DNA from: Struthio camelus
Taxonomy: Eukaryota; Chordata; Aves; Struthioniformes; Struthionidae
Length of the DNA: 64,000 nt
Direction: 5' to 3'
Assembly: GCF_040807025.1 (NCBI RefSeq)
Contig: NC_090942.1
Location: 181,363,247-181,427,246, forward strand
Positions within the stretch are counted from its first letter, which is position 1. The number at the start of each line of letters is the position of its first letter. Both the position numbers and the translations under genes were made by a program. Positions 1 through 10,015 of the stretch are shown here, piece by piece. The notes below the pieces were generated by a model. That model ran no database searches and was not told the origin of the DNA. It was given only the letters and a program-made list of their open reading frames with translations.

Positions 1-3000
1 GTGCCCAGAAGCGGTGCTTGGGCGAGACCGAGAAGACGGCGAGGCTGCAGTCTGGCGTCCTGACCTTCTGCGCCCCGCTGCTGCGGGAGGCTGCCTACGA
101 GCTGTGGCCCAAGGGACAGAGGGTGGCCATGCACCGCAAGTGCACGGCCTTCCTGGAGAGGCAAGCGCACAAGTGCCAGTGCTGCGGCGGAGGGGACTTT
201 GTGGCCTTCCACCGCTTGGCCCTCGGCAGCGCCCAGGAGGCAGAGAGCTGGGACGACCGCGCCAGCGAACGCTACTCGTCCAGCTGGGAGGCCTGGCTGC
301 TCAGACAGGAGGAGCTGAAGAGGGATGAGCTCCGTGCCGCTCCGGGTATGCTAGCTGCCGTGCTTTGGAGCCTGGGCCCTCCACACTGTGCTTGCGCAAT
401 TAATGGAAGCGCTCCTCTGTCTCAAGCGCCGTCCGCAGAAGCGTTTTGCTGGAGCCTAGGGATGCTGTCAGCGCAGGGGAGAGGCTTCCCTAAGACTAGC
501 TTAGTCCTCCACTGAGGCCAGCTGCACCAGCAGAGCCATGCTGTGGGCACAGCGTAGAGCCTCTCTGCCCCGGAACGCCCTCCTGCATTTCCCCGGAATG
601 ACCAGAGAGCAGCCCATGTCCTTGCAGTGACAAGAGCCTTGCGGTGCACCCCCCGGCCCCGCAGGCTGAGGCGCCTTTCCTGGTGGGTGTGCTACGCTTG
701 CCCAAAACATAACAGCCCTGCCGGGAAGGCAGCTCTCGGGGGAAGGGGCCAGGAAGAGAGCTGCCGTCGGTCCCTTTGACTCTGCTCTCCTCCCCTTTCT
801 GATCGAGCGTGGCAAGATGCAGCTCTTCCCGCGTGTGAGGTGAGGAAGCGTTTAACTCGTGCTTTGTTTCCAGGTACTGCAAAAGCTCTGCAGAAAGAGA
901 AGAGCTTCCTGGAGGAGACTTTTCGGTGAGGAGAGGAGGTTTTGGTTATGTTGGGAAGTCAGCGGGCCCAGGGTCTGCAGAGGGGGCAAGTGGAGTTTGC
1001 AGTTGTGCCTGCTGGCTGTGACTCTAGCTCAGGAAAGAGCTGGCCTGCAGGGTGGGAGCTGGGATGGGGTGGCCCTGGAGATGAGCCTCTTGGAGGAAGC
1101 CAGTGGGATCAGGGTGACCCAGTGGGGGCAGGGTGGAGCCAGCCCTGCCTTCCTAGCTGTGGGAGAGCAAAGTTGCGAGGTGTGCAGGGGCAAAGCAGCC
1201 AGCGGGAGCAGGGGGGCTGCTGGAAGGTGACAGAAAGGCCTGCTTGACTTTCTCCCTGGGGCAAAGAGCAGCGTTGCTCCAGAGCAGGGTCAGCAAAGGC
1301 ACCAACAGCATCGCGTCCTCGTGGATCTTGTTACCGCTAAAGCCAAAGGAAGAGTTTGCTAGGGCTTGAAAGGGGCGATGTTGCTCCTCGTCCCCGTTTT
1401 GCCCTGCCTGGCCCCGCTCGCCTTGGGCTCCGGGGCTCCGGAGCGCGAGAAGACTGCTCAGCGCGCGCGGGTTGACGTCGCTGCAGTGGAAGATGTGCAC
1501 AGGGCCTTGCTTGTGCTGCGCTAGAATATGCTGTTGGTCTAGGCAGACGGAGCGGTATAGGTGATGCTAGCGTGTGTCGTCTTTCTGCGTGATCTTGTCT
1601 CTGAGTAGAGCGGCAGAGCAGTTTCTGGCCAGGACGGAACGCGTACCTACGGTGCCCAGCAAGACCAAAGGGACGCCCGGTGCCGCGTGTGCCTGTGAAT
1701 GCAGGGCCATTGTGGATTTGGTGCTTGTGCCGCTGGCTCACCACCACATGGCAATGGGCAACGATGCCAGAGCCCTTTATTACCTGCTGGAGTGCACGGC
1801 TGCCTACTTGCACGTCTCCGACAACTACCTGGTGAGTCGCCCTGCTTGCCGGAGCCCACTGCACAAGGAGGCCTCTCAGTTGCCTTGTCCTGGGCAAGCC
1901 GATTTTGCCATTGCACTAGGACGTGCCTCTGTGGGGACTTGGGGCTGAACCGCTGGCGTCAGAGCCGGCCTTCTCCCCCTGTTTGCTTCTCCTGGGGCAA
2001 GGGAGGCAGGGCAGAGAAGCAGGACCTTTGCACAAGGCGCACGCGCCAGGAGGTGGTGCGAAGGAGCACTCGTGCCCGTGGGCTGTGTTAGGGTGGGCAT
2101 CGCCAGGGGCAGATGTGTGCCCTCCTCAGAGAGCTGCTGGAGGCAACTGGGAACGATGGGGCTGGATGCAGGCTCTGCACCGACGCTCACCTGCTCTCTG
2201 TGTGCTTGTTCCAAGGCCTTTATGAACCTGAAGAAAGCAGAGGTTGTGAGGAGCTCAGCGGCTGAGAAAGCCGATGTGCTTCCCTGCTTTGAAGAAGCCA
2301 CCTTCCTGAGCCTGAAAGGGGAGGTAAAGTGCCAGGGAGGTTCTGAGGGCTCTCCTGGTGGGTGGAGTTGGACGCTTTTGTTGGGGGGTGGCGGCGGCGG
2401 CGATAGGCCTGGCGTTTTGAGGCACGGCCGCTACCAGCGGCCTTTCCTGTGAGCGCTTCAGCCTCCGGCCAAAAGCGGTCGAGGCCCTCGGCCTTGGTTC
2501 AGGCAGAGCCTGGAAATGTGGTGCGTGCTCAGTCGGAGCCCTTTGGGACTGTCTGAAGAAGCCTTTCTCCTGTGCAGGTCTGCTACAACATGGGCTGCAT
2601 GGACCTGGCAAAGAAGACGCTCAGCAAGGCATTGAGCCTGCTGAAGAGAAAATTCCCCCTCACCTCAGCTGGCGTCGTCTTCCAGTTTCTGCTGGAGAAG
2701 TCAGAGCGTGCCTCCCACAGGAAGAACAGAGAGTCCTCCCTTCATCAAGAGGCAGGGTAAGAAGCCGAAGGGAAAGAGGAGGGAAGGAAGAGGCGTTTCC
2801 TGCGTGGTCCCGGGCACCTAGGCCCACACCTGCCTAGGCTTAAGCCCAGACTTTCCCTGAGCATAGGCGTTAGCACGGGGAAAGCTGCTGAGGGACCTGG
2901 AGGCTCCTGGGTGGGGGAGCGGGCACGTGTTGGCTTGTGGGGGGGGGGTGGTGGGGGTGAGAGCAGAGAGATGTTCCCAGGGAGCACAGGCTGCAGAGGG

Positions 3001-6000
3001 GAAGGGAGCCGGCAGGGAGGAGCAGGACGTGGGCAGGGAGGGGTAAGTGGAGGGGAGGTGTGAGAACGAGGAAGCTCAGGGGTTGCAGCCAGGTGCAAGG
3101 CTGCCGTAGAACAAGCCTTTTCCTCGCGGTGCCCAGCTTTGCTTCGCCCTCCCTGGGCTGTAGTGCCAACCCGTTCCTGCTAGCAGCCATCTTTCCCTGG
3201 GGGTGCTTCTTGGCTCTGCCGCTTCCATGCCTGCAGCCCGGCCTGCATCAGCTGCCGCCCTGCTGGGAGCAGGTGCAGCTGCCTCCTCTGTCGCCCTGCT
3301 TCCCCTGGCCCTGCCTGACCTGGCACTGTGTAGCTAGTGGCTGTGGCCCAGCAGTTTCTCTTGTGTGGCAGGAGGGAGAGGCTGCCCTGGCTGTTCCGGC
3401 AGAGCCACTGCCTTTCCTTGCTGCGGCAGCTCTTCAGCCTGGAGGGCACTTCCAGCGGCCGGAGGCTCTCGCGCCTGGCAGCGCTCATGAAGGTCAACAC
3501 GGCCGAGGAGTCTGAGGATGCGAGTCACGTGAGTGCCTCCTCTCTGCGGCAGCAGACGCGTTTCTGACATAGCTCCTTTCCCCTGGCCCGCCTAGAGTAC
3601 CAGCAGGGTCTGCCCGGGGCGGCAAGAAGAGGCCAAACGCGACGGAGTGGTACCCGTCCCTGAACTTTGCTTTACAAACTTCCAGCAGACGTGCGTTGCT
3701 GCTCTTCTTGGTAGTCGCTCTCATGGCGTTTGTTTCGCCGTTGTAAGCGTTGGGCTGGTTGTGGCTTGAAGGCAGCACCCCGCTGGGGCCCTCGTCTCGC
3801 TGCGGCTGCAGTTAGCAGCGGCAGTCCTAAGAACCGTTTGTCGTAGGGGTGAGAGCCCTGAGAGCAGAAGAGAAGAGAGCACCTGGCCGTTGGGTTTATG
3901 CCCTGAGCCGTCTAGGCCAGAGAGTCACCCTGGCGACATTCAGTCTTGTACAGTCTCCTGTCTGGACCGTTTTAGATCCTGTTGTCCTACATGGAATATG
4001 CGCGGTGCTGCCAGGACCTGGGCTGCCAGGAAGAGTGGCTGCAGTACGGGCGGGCGGCCATCCAGCTTAGCTCTGACGACGAGCTCTTTGGAGGAGGGGT
4101 ATTAAAGGCTGCCAAATTTGCCCAGGCCCTGAGCCACCTGAACCTCAGCCTGGGGAATCTGCCCCTCTCTATCGACGTAGGTACGTACTGCCCCCGCTGC
4201 CTGCGAGAAGGCATCTCCGCCAAGGGAGCCTGTGCGAGCCTGCTGGTTTTCTTGGCAGGCTATCGCGCCAAGAGCCTGTGCATGGAGCTGGAGAGGCCCG
4301 ACCTGGACTGCGAGGTCCTCGCCACGCTCTTTGCGGCGCTCTTTCTGCAGATGAGGTAATGCTGCTGCGGGACAGACTGCTGGTTGCGCAGGGTCAGGGG
4401 GCCACCTGAGATCCTTCTTGTGTCATTCTCTGCGCGCAGCAAAGAGGGCTGCTTGGTTTCTTATTGGATACTCGCTGGCCGTATGGACGCTGGTAAATTA
4501 AACAATGCCAAGGGCCGTGGCTGGCTGTTTGGGAGCGTGAGTGTGTGCTGTGAAACTGCTGGAACAGTTGCTGGCTCGGTTCTGGCCCTTGCCAGGTAGC
4601 GCTTGCCCCAGGCAATTCCCAGGCCTGGTTTAGGAGCGAGCCTAGCGCAGGGAGGCGCTCGTTGTGTTTGGGGCGCTAGCCACGTTTGGTTGGGTGGACG
4701 CGGGCCTTTCCACGCCACGCGGCACCGGTGCCCGAGACGGCAGTCGTCCAGGGGGAGGTCTCGAGAGGAGCAGTTTCTGAAGCAAACGCGTTGTCTGGGC
4801 GAGTGCGGAGGGCAGTGGGGAGCTGTGCGTGCTCTTTGGCCTGCTTTTCCTGACAAAGACTTGGATGGAAAGGGGAGTAGCTCTGCTCCTGGGCCAATGG
4901 GAAAGCACTGGCTGCATGGGAAGGATGCCTGAGTTTTGCTCCGGGCCTTGCCGTTTGGGCCGGGGTCACTGCAGCCTTTCTCCGGAGACTTGTTGCCAAA
5001 AGATGAACAACTGTCTGCTGGAGAAACTCTGATGGCCTTGCCAGAAAGAGCAGCGCAGGGAGAGCGGGATGATGGGAAGGGGAGCGGGCAGCGTCCGGAG
5101 GTGGTGACTGGGCTCCCACCCCACGGAGAGGCTCCATGGCGGCTCGCTGTGCTCCTCCGCAGGTACCCAGAATGTGAGGAAGTGCTGCGCAGGCTCGAGA
5201 AGCAGGTGGCTGCAGAGCACAGCATCATTGGGCAGGCATACTTCTTCTCCTGCTGCTTAGACCTGTTGCTTTACGCTGGTAAGTGCTCAGTGAGGAGGGC
5301 CCCAGAGAGCCAGGAGGCTTGCAAAGATGCTTTTTCTCCTGCTACAACACGGGCGCCAGAGCCTCCAGCCATGCTTTCACTTCCTGGGCCGAGTCCTGGG
5401 CTATTTGGCTCTGGGTGTGTCTTTGTCTGTCTTTCCTGCCTGCCCTGTCTTTGTTTGCATGTTCTACACGTGATCCCAGAGTGATTTCAAAATGCTTGCA
5501 ATTTCCCTCTTTGCTTCCCGCGTTTTGAGATTCCCCTTTCTGAAACCTCTTCCCAGGCTCGCTCTGCTCTGGCTCCTGGGGAAGCGGGCGGGCATAGCAG
5601 TGCTGGGATGTGCCTGACCAGGAGGCATCTAACAGCCTACGCTCCGGAGTGGCTGTCGCTTGCTGGTCAATGGCAGCGTGTCTCTGCCAGCGCTCGAAAG
5701 CTGCTGAAGAAAAGGGAATAGCTATCTGTGTGGCGCTTGACTAGCCCTGAGGAGCTAGGCTAGAACTCCAGCCCTTGCCTTGTTCCTGTTTGGTTTTTGC
5801 TTGCTCTCTGAGTGGTTTACCTGCCCAGAAATTCTCCAGCTGTGCTTCAGCTTTGTCCTGCTACGAATGCCCGAGGGAAAACAAGGCAGCGGAGGGCGGC
5901 ACTGCTTCTCTGCGATGCATTTGTATTACAGGCTGGGAGTACAAGTCATTTGAAGAGTGCAGGAGCTTCGTTGAGCGGAACGAAGCAAACCGCATCCTCA

Positions 6001-6198
6001 GCTCGCACAACAGCATCCTGCTTGGACTGTATTCGTCCCTGGCTCTTTGGTAAGTTACAGAGGTGCTTAGACTGGCGACAGGCCCAGGCAGTGGTTCTGG
6101 CAGGGGAGGTGGGAGCTCTGGGCCTGTCGTGTCCCCCGTGCCCTGTCCAACAAGGCGGCCGTCGCTGGGGTGTAGAGTACTTGATCAAGTACTCTACA

Positions 6199-6260
<62 letters not shown>

Positions 6261-7878
6261 CTCTCTGGATGGTGTAGGTTTGGAAGGCTTGGGCAGTGGG
6301 CCGACTTCCAGAAGCCCTTTGAAAAGGCCAAGAGGCTGCTGAAGAGAGCTGACGCCTCCGTTTTGGCCACCCAAGCATGCAGCCGGCTCCTGGAGTGCTA
6401 CACGCTGGTGCTGCGGAACGACCTTGAGCGCAGCTCGGCGAGGGCCCGGGAGAGCCGCAGCAGGGCTCTAAGGGTGAGGGAAGAGGAGGAAGGGGGTGTG
6501 CATGCTGTGAGGGGACTCTAGGGAAAGCTGTGTTGCGAGCAGCAGTGGATTGGCAAGGCCGGGGCGAAGGAGCCGTGCTGGGATGGAGCCAGGCTAGAGG
6601 CGGAGTGTAGTAGTGGGTTAGAGAGGAACATGGCAAGAGGCTGCTCCCCCATGGGGCGGCAGCAAGAGGTGGTAGAGAAGGCAGTGAGGTGACGGGGGTC
6701 TTCCCGGGCACGTGAGGATTCCCTTGTGGGAGTGGGAATGGGAATGGGAATGGCCTGCAAGACAGGAGAAGAGACTTGCACAGCCATGAGCTAGCTAGTG
6801 AGCCCTGCTGAAATGCCTGCTGCATGTGAGGGCTTATGGCTCGGGAGAGACTTGTGTGGTATCTCAGCCTTGCTAGCTGCGTGCTCCTTGTGCCTTTGCG
6901 GCTGCTTTCCCCTTTGGGGAACAGGTGCAGTCCTCAGTGCCAAGCCATCGCCCAGCTCGATGACTTCTGCTGACGTGCCTCTCCATTGTTCTCTCGGTAG
7001 CTTGCGGAAGAGGTTTTTGCTCGGTGCTCTACAAGCCCCGTCTTCTACCCCAGAGCCTACCATCTGAAAGCGTACGTTTTCTGCATGCTGGGTAACAAAG
7101 ACCAGAGCCTGTGGTGCCTCAGGCAGGGCCTCCAAGCCTGTGAAGTGAACGGCAACCTCCTGGAGAAGACTTGGCTGGAGATGAGCGCTGTAAGTGGATC
7201 CTCTTTGCCTCTGAGTTGCTCCCTGGGCAGAGGCTTGGCATGCCCTAGGAGAGGGTGGCGCGGACCGTACTCCGGCAGGTCCACGTAGGGAAAGCCCCCA
7301 GCGAGCTTCAGGAGCGTGTGCTGAAAGTCCTTGGCGAGCTGGTAGGGGCTGCTAGCCCTCCTCAGCAGGAGGGCAGTGGCAGCTGCGATGCCCTTCCCTC
7401 AGGAGGGGCTGGAAGGACACGCGAGGGAGCAGCACGCGCTGCAGCACGCTGCTCCTTCCCAGCATCTCTGCTGGGCTGAGGAGCGGTGGAGTGGAATCTC
7501 TGCCTCTCCCTTGAGCCAGCTCTGGGAGCCAGCCTGAACCTGTGAGGAGGCTTCCTTTGCGTTCCCTCTCCTTGCCCTCCCTGATAGGCTTTTGCAGCAC
7601 GGCAGATTGGGTGATGGGTGGAAGAAGCTACTGCGAGAGGCCTCGCTTGCCTTCCCGGACCGCTCGGGGGACCTCCCGTTCTTCGCGGCTCTCACTTGGG
7701 CTTTTGTTTTCCTCAGGAGCGGTGGTTCACTGGCAAGGGCCCCGTGGGAGACTTGTGGCTGGAGACAGCGCCACGTTTTCCCCAGCTGAAGCAAGCAAAG
7801 CCTGAAGTCTGTAGCTCCAGGTACCTGCTGAAGCTGCCAGCACGGCCGAGCGAGGATGCTCTTCCAGGGATTAAATAA
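1..7878 (+). CDS. ADCY10: Adenylate cyclase type 10 (soluble adenylyl cyclase), copy A, 3' part only
   Basis: This is the 3' end of a gene cut by the window start. Coding exons 20-32 lie at 1-345, 874-925, 1609-1831, 2216-2323, 2578-2756, 3372-3528, 3976-4180, 4259-4355, 5163-5278, 5932-6049, 6278-6473, 7001-7189 and 7717-7878 (TAA stop). Borders were chosen by GT/AG sites and unbroken frame. They encode the long C-terminal regulatory part of sAC, from about residue 902 to 1616. Recognisable pieces that match human sAC include AYELWPKGQRVAMHRKC, VLVPLAHHHMAMGNDARALYY, LLGLYSSLALW and GNLLEKTWLEM. A CxCC cluster (HKCQCCGGGDF) sits where human has a CxxC. The region is helical and TPR-like by family knowledge. 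Two residues differ from the other copies: Thr950 (144-146) and Thr1097 (1796-1798), both Ala elsewhere. Introns over 300 bp (346-873, 926-1608, 2757-3371, 3529-3975, 4356-5162, 5279-5931, 6474-7000, 7190-7716) hold nothing I recognise beyond the repeats listed separately. No stop or frame break is seen. Confidence 0.92.
2939..2948 (+). repeat. Poly-G tract in intron 24, length-variable between copies
   Basis: Ten G in copy A, nine in B (24112-24120) and ten in C (45271-45280), followed by TGGTGGGGG. It is a source of one-base length differences between units and could form a G-quadruplex with neighbouring G runs. Confidence 0.8.
6171..6198. repeat. Perfect 28-bp palindrome in intron 29 of copy A
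   Basis: The arm TGTAGAGTACTTGA is followed directly by its exact reverse complement with no loop. It sits 4 bp before the GT microsatellite and about 80 bp before exon 30. It could extrude as a cruciform in DNA, or fold in the pre-mRNA only if the centre opens. It may be the footprint of an inserted element, but no target-site duplication is obvious. Confidence 0.9.
6203..6258 (+). repeat. (GT)28 microsatellite upstream of exon 30, copy A
   Basis: An uninterrupted run of 28 GT units ends 19 bp before the AG acceptor of exon 30 (6278). Only TTTCTCTC remains as a pyrimidine stretch. The run creates long Cys-Val or His-Thr open frames that are not genes. Confidence 0.95.
6734..6751 (+). repeat. 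(GGGAAT)3 short tandem repeat in intron 30
   Basis: Three perfect hexamers in copy A, also present in B (27901-27918) and C (49063-49080) with no length change. Confidence 0.85.
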
Positions 7879-7879
7879 A
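7874..7879 (+). terminator. Poly(A) signal AATAAA of copy A, overlapping the stop codon
   Basis: The last codons read ATT AAA TAA, and the AATAAA hexamer begins inside the final Lys codon and covers the TAA stop (7876-7878). Cleavage would be expected some 10-30 bp downstream, giving an extremely short 3' UTR. A second signal further down was not found by eye. Confidence 0.7.
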
Positions 7880-10015
7880 GAAACACTGCCATCATCTCAG
7901 CGTTCTGTATGGCATAGTCACAGAGCACAGCAAGAGGACGCTGAAGGCGTGCCATGAGAGTCTCTGGCGTGTGGTTTATTGGGAAAGCTAGGCTGCGGGG
8001 AAGCCACCACCCCCGTTGTTAGTGCTCACAAGAGTCGAGGGCTGTAAAGCAGCGCAAGAAATTCTCTCCCCCTCGCCCTAGTGCAGGTCCCTGTGGCGCT
8101 GTGTAAGCACTCGAGCCGGCTGCAGGAGGAGCTTGGCCCTGGTGTAGGGCCAAGTGGTTGCTGAGGTGGGGAGGGTGGGAGGGTGTTTTTCTGCAAGCGG
8201 GCCTGGTTTGAAGTGTTCCCCAGTCAGAAAAGTCAACAGCACTAGCGGCCTCATCCTGTTCCCCTCTCTGGTTGATGCGGATGAAAGCTCCTTAGTGGAG
8301 AATGGATGTACGTGTGTCCATATAGAAGTAGCCAAGAGGGATGCCCCTGTGGGCAAGGGCGCTGCTTGTGCTGGGGTCCCCCCAGCTCCCAGCTGAGCTT
8401 GCCTTGGGGAGCAGCCAGCCCTTGCTGCTCACTGACAAGAGAGACCATTGGCCTAGGCGTCCTCACGCTGCTGCGCGCTCTTCCTGAGGAGGCAGAGCAA
8501 GCCTGCTCGGTCGGCCTGCATCGTCAGTCTCCCGTACGGGTGACCGCTTTGCCTGCCTCGTGGGAAGGAGGAAGGAGGAAGCGTGTGAGCTGGGCTGGCA
8601 AGCAGCGTTCCGAACCTGGGCCTGGCTCGGTGTGTGTGCCTGGCTGTCGCCAGCAGGTTGCAGTTGGGTGTGCTAGGTGCAAGTGACTTGTGCTTGCTTG
8701 GGAGACTTTTGTGGGCCCCGAGGCAGCAGGGGGAGCCTTCTGGAGGCAAGAAGAGAGACCATCTTGGTAGCCTGTCTCTGAGTGCTGAGGCAGCAGGAAA
8801 GAAGGCAGGCTGGTTTCTGCTGTCAAGTGCTCTGCTGTTTGAGGTCAGCAGCGCAAGGGCACAGGCTCGTCTAAAGCACCTGGTCCCCCAGGCCTGGGAG
8901 GGGCTGGTGCTCCCTCGCCTGGTCATTGCCTGAGGGAGAGGCACTGACAGTGCCAGAGGGACACTGGAGGCTGCCTGGGCAAGCAGCCGCTGAGTGTCAC
9001 CGTGTGCCAGGCATGCCAACTCGTGCAGCTGCTCCTCTGCGCGACTGGGGAGAAGGGCAGCTTTGGCGTGCACGGAGCGTGGCCTTGGCTGCTAGCCCTC
9101 GTCCCCCGTAGAGCCCGGCTCTCCTCAGTGCTGCTGCTTTGGTGGCAGGGAGAGTTGTGTGGCTCGGGGCAGCGGCTAAGGTGGACGGGGAGCTGCCTTT
9201 GCCTAGCCGGAGGCAGGTGCCCTGCGTGAGCCAGGGTGCCCAGCGTGGCTCTGTTTCCCTGGGGCATGCAAGGTTTACAACAGCGTTCTCCCTCGGAGCA
9301 GGGACCTGGAGCTGCCTCCTGCTGCGGCTTTTGACTTTGTCTTGCCCTCTCTGATAGGCCGGTGCGCCGTGGTCCTGGCCCAGCCCTGTCCATCTCCTGC
9401 CGGCCTCCCCCAGGAGCCGTGCGGATGGAGGTTGGCTGTGTCCCCCGCTCCCGCCCCGGAAAAGCCCCACTTCTTTTTTGCAAAGAAATACAAGTCCTCC
9501 GAGCAGCCCTGGAAACGCCCAGCTGCGTGCTGCAGTGGCCGTGCTTTTGGGGAAGCCTGGGCTGCTGGCTGTCAGCATGTCTGTTAGGCCCTTTGCGCTT
9601 GGGAACGTGGGAACCAGCTGCTGTTTCGGCCACGGGTGGAGGTCAGTCGCTGTGCGAGCCTCCTTCAGCTCTGTACGGGAGACAACTGCGTCGCACTAGC
9701 CACATCTGAGCAACCGGCTCGGCGTAAGGAGGGAGCTGGGGTAGCTTCCCGGCAGTTGCTGGGTAAGCGGTGCCTTGCAGAGGCTGTCACTGTTAGCTGG
9801 ATCAGCGTACGCGACAGTGTACAGGTAAATGATGACACGCGGCCAATGTCACTGTGACCCGATTGTGACCCCCCCGGCCCCTTGGTGACAGAGGGCCAGC
9901 CGCGCCTCCCCAAGGCCAGTGCGCAACGCTGTGCAGTGGTGTCTGGTCGTCCTCCCTGGTGGGCACGGTGGGTCGTCTTGTACTGAGGTACCGCAGGTAC
10001 CCCAGGGCGCTGACG
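7880..10015. other. Intergenic spacer between copies A and B
   Basis: About 2.1 kb between the poly(A) signal of copy A and the start codon of copy B. It should contain the 3' cleavage site, the promoter and any 5' untranslated exon. Open frames here on the minus strand (for example 8453-9073 and 8923-9633) recur in each unit, but resemble no protein I know and have no coding signature beyond low stop density in GC-rich DNA. A good splice donor sequence, CAG|GTAAAT, lies at 9822-9829 and might end an untranslated first exon, but I see no convincing acceptor before the ATG. No transposon or RNA gene is recognised. Confidence 0.7.
9843..9871 (+). promoter_or_regulatory. Putative promoter motifs of copy B: CCAAT box and DR5 nuclear-receptor-type repeat
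   Basis: CCAAT at 9843-9847 is followed by TGACCC-gattg-TGACCC at 9855-9871. Read on the other strand this is GGGTCA-n5-GGGTCA, a direct repeat with 5-bp spacing, the classic layout for RAR/RXR heterodimers. It lies 145 bp before the ATG at 10016, and no TATA box is obvious. Promoter function is inferred from position and motif only; the transcription start is unknown. Confidence 0.4.

Noticed and set aside
8923-9633. Minus-strand open frame of 236 codons in the spacer
   Set aside because: It recurs in every unit only because the unit is repeated. There is no recognisable domain, splice structure or promoter.
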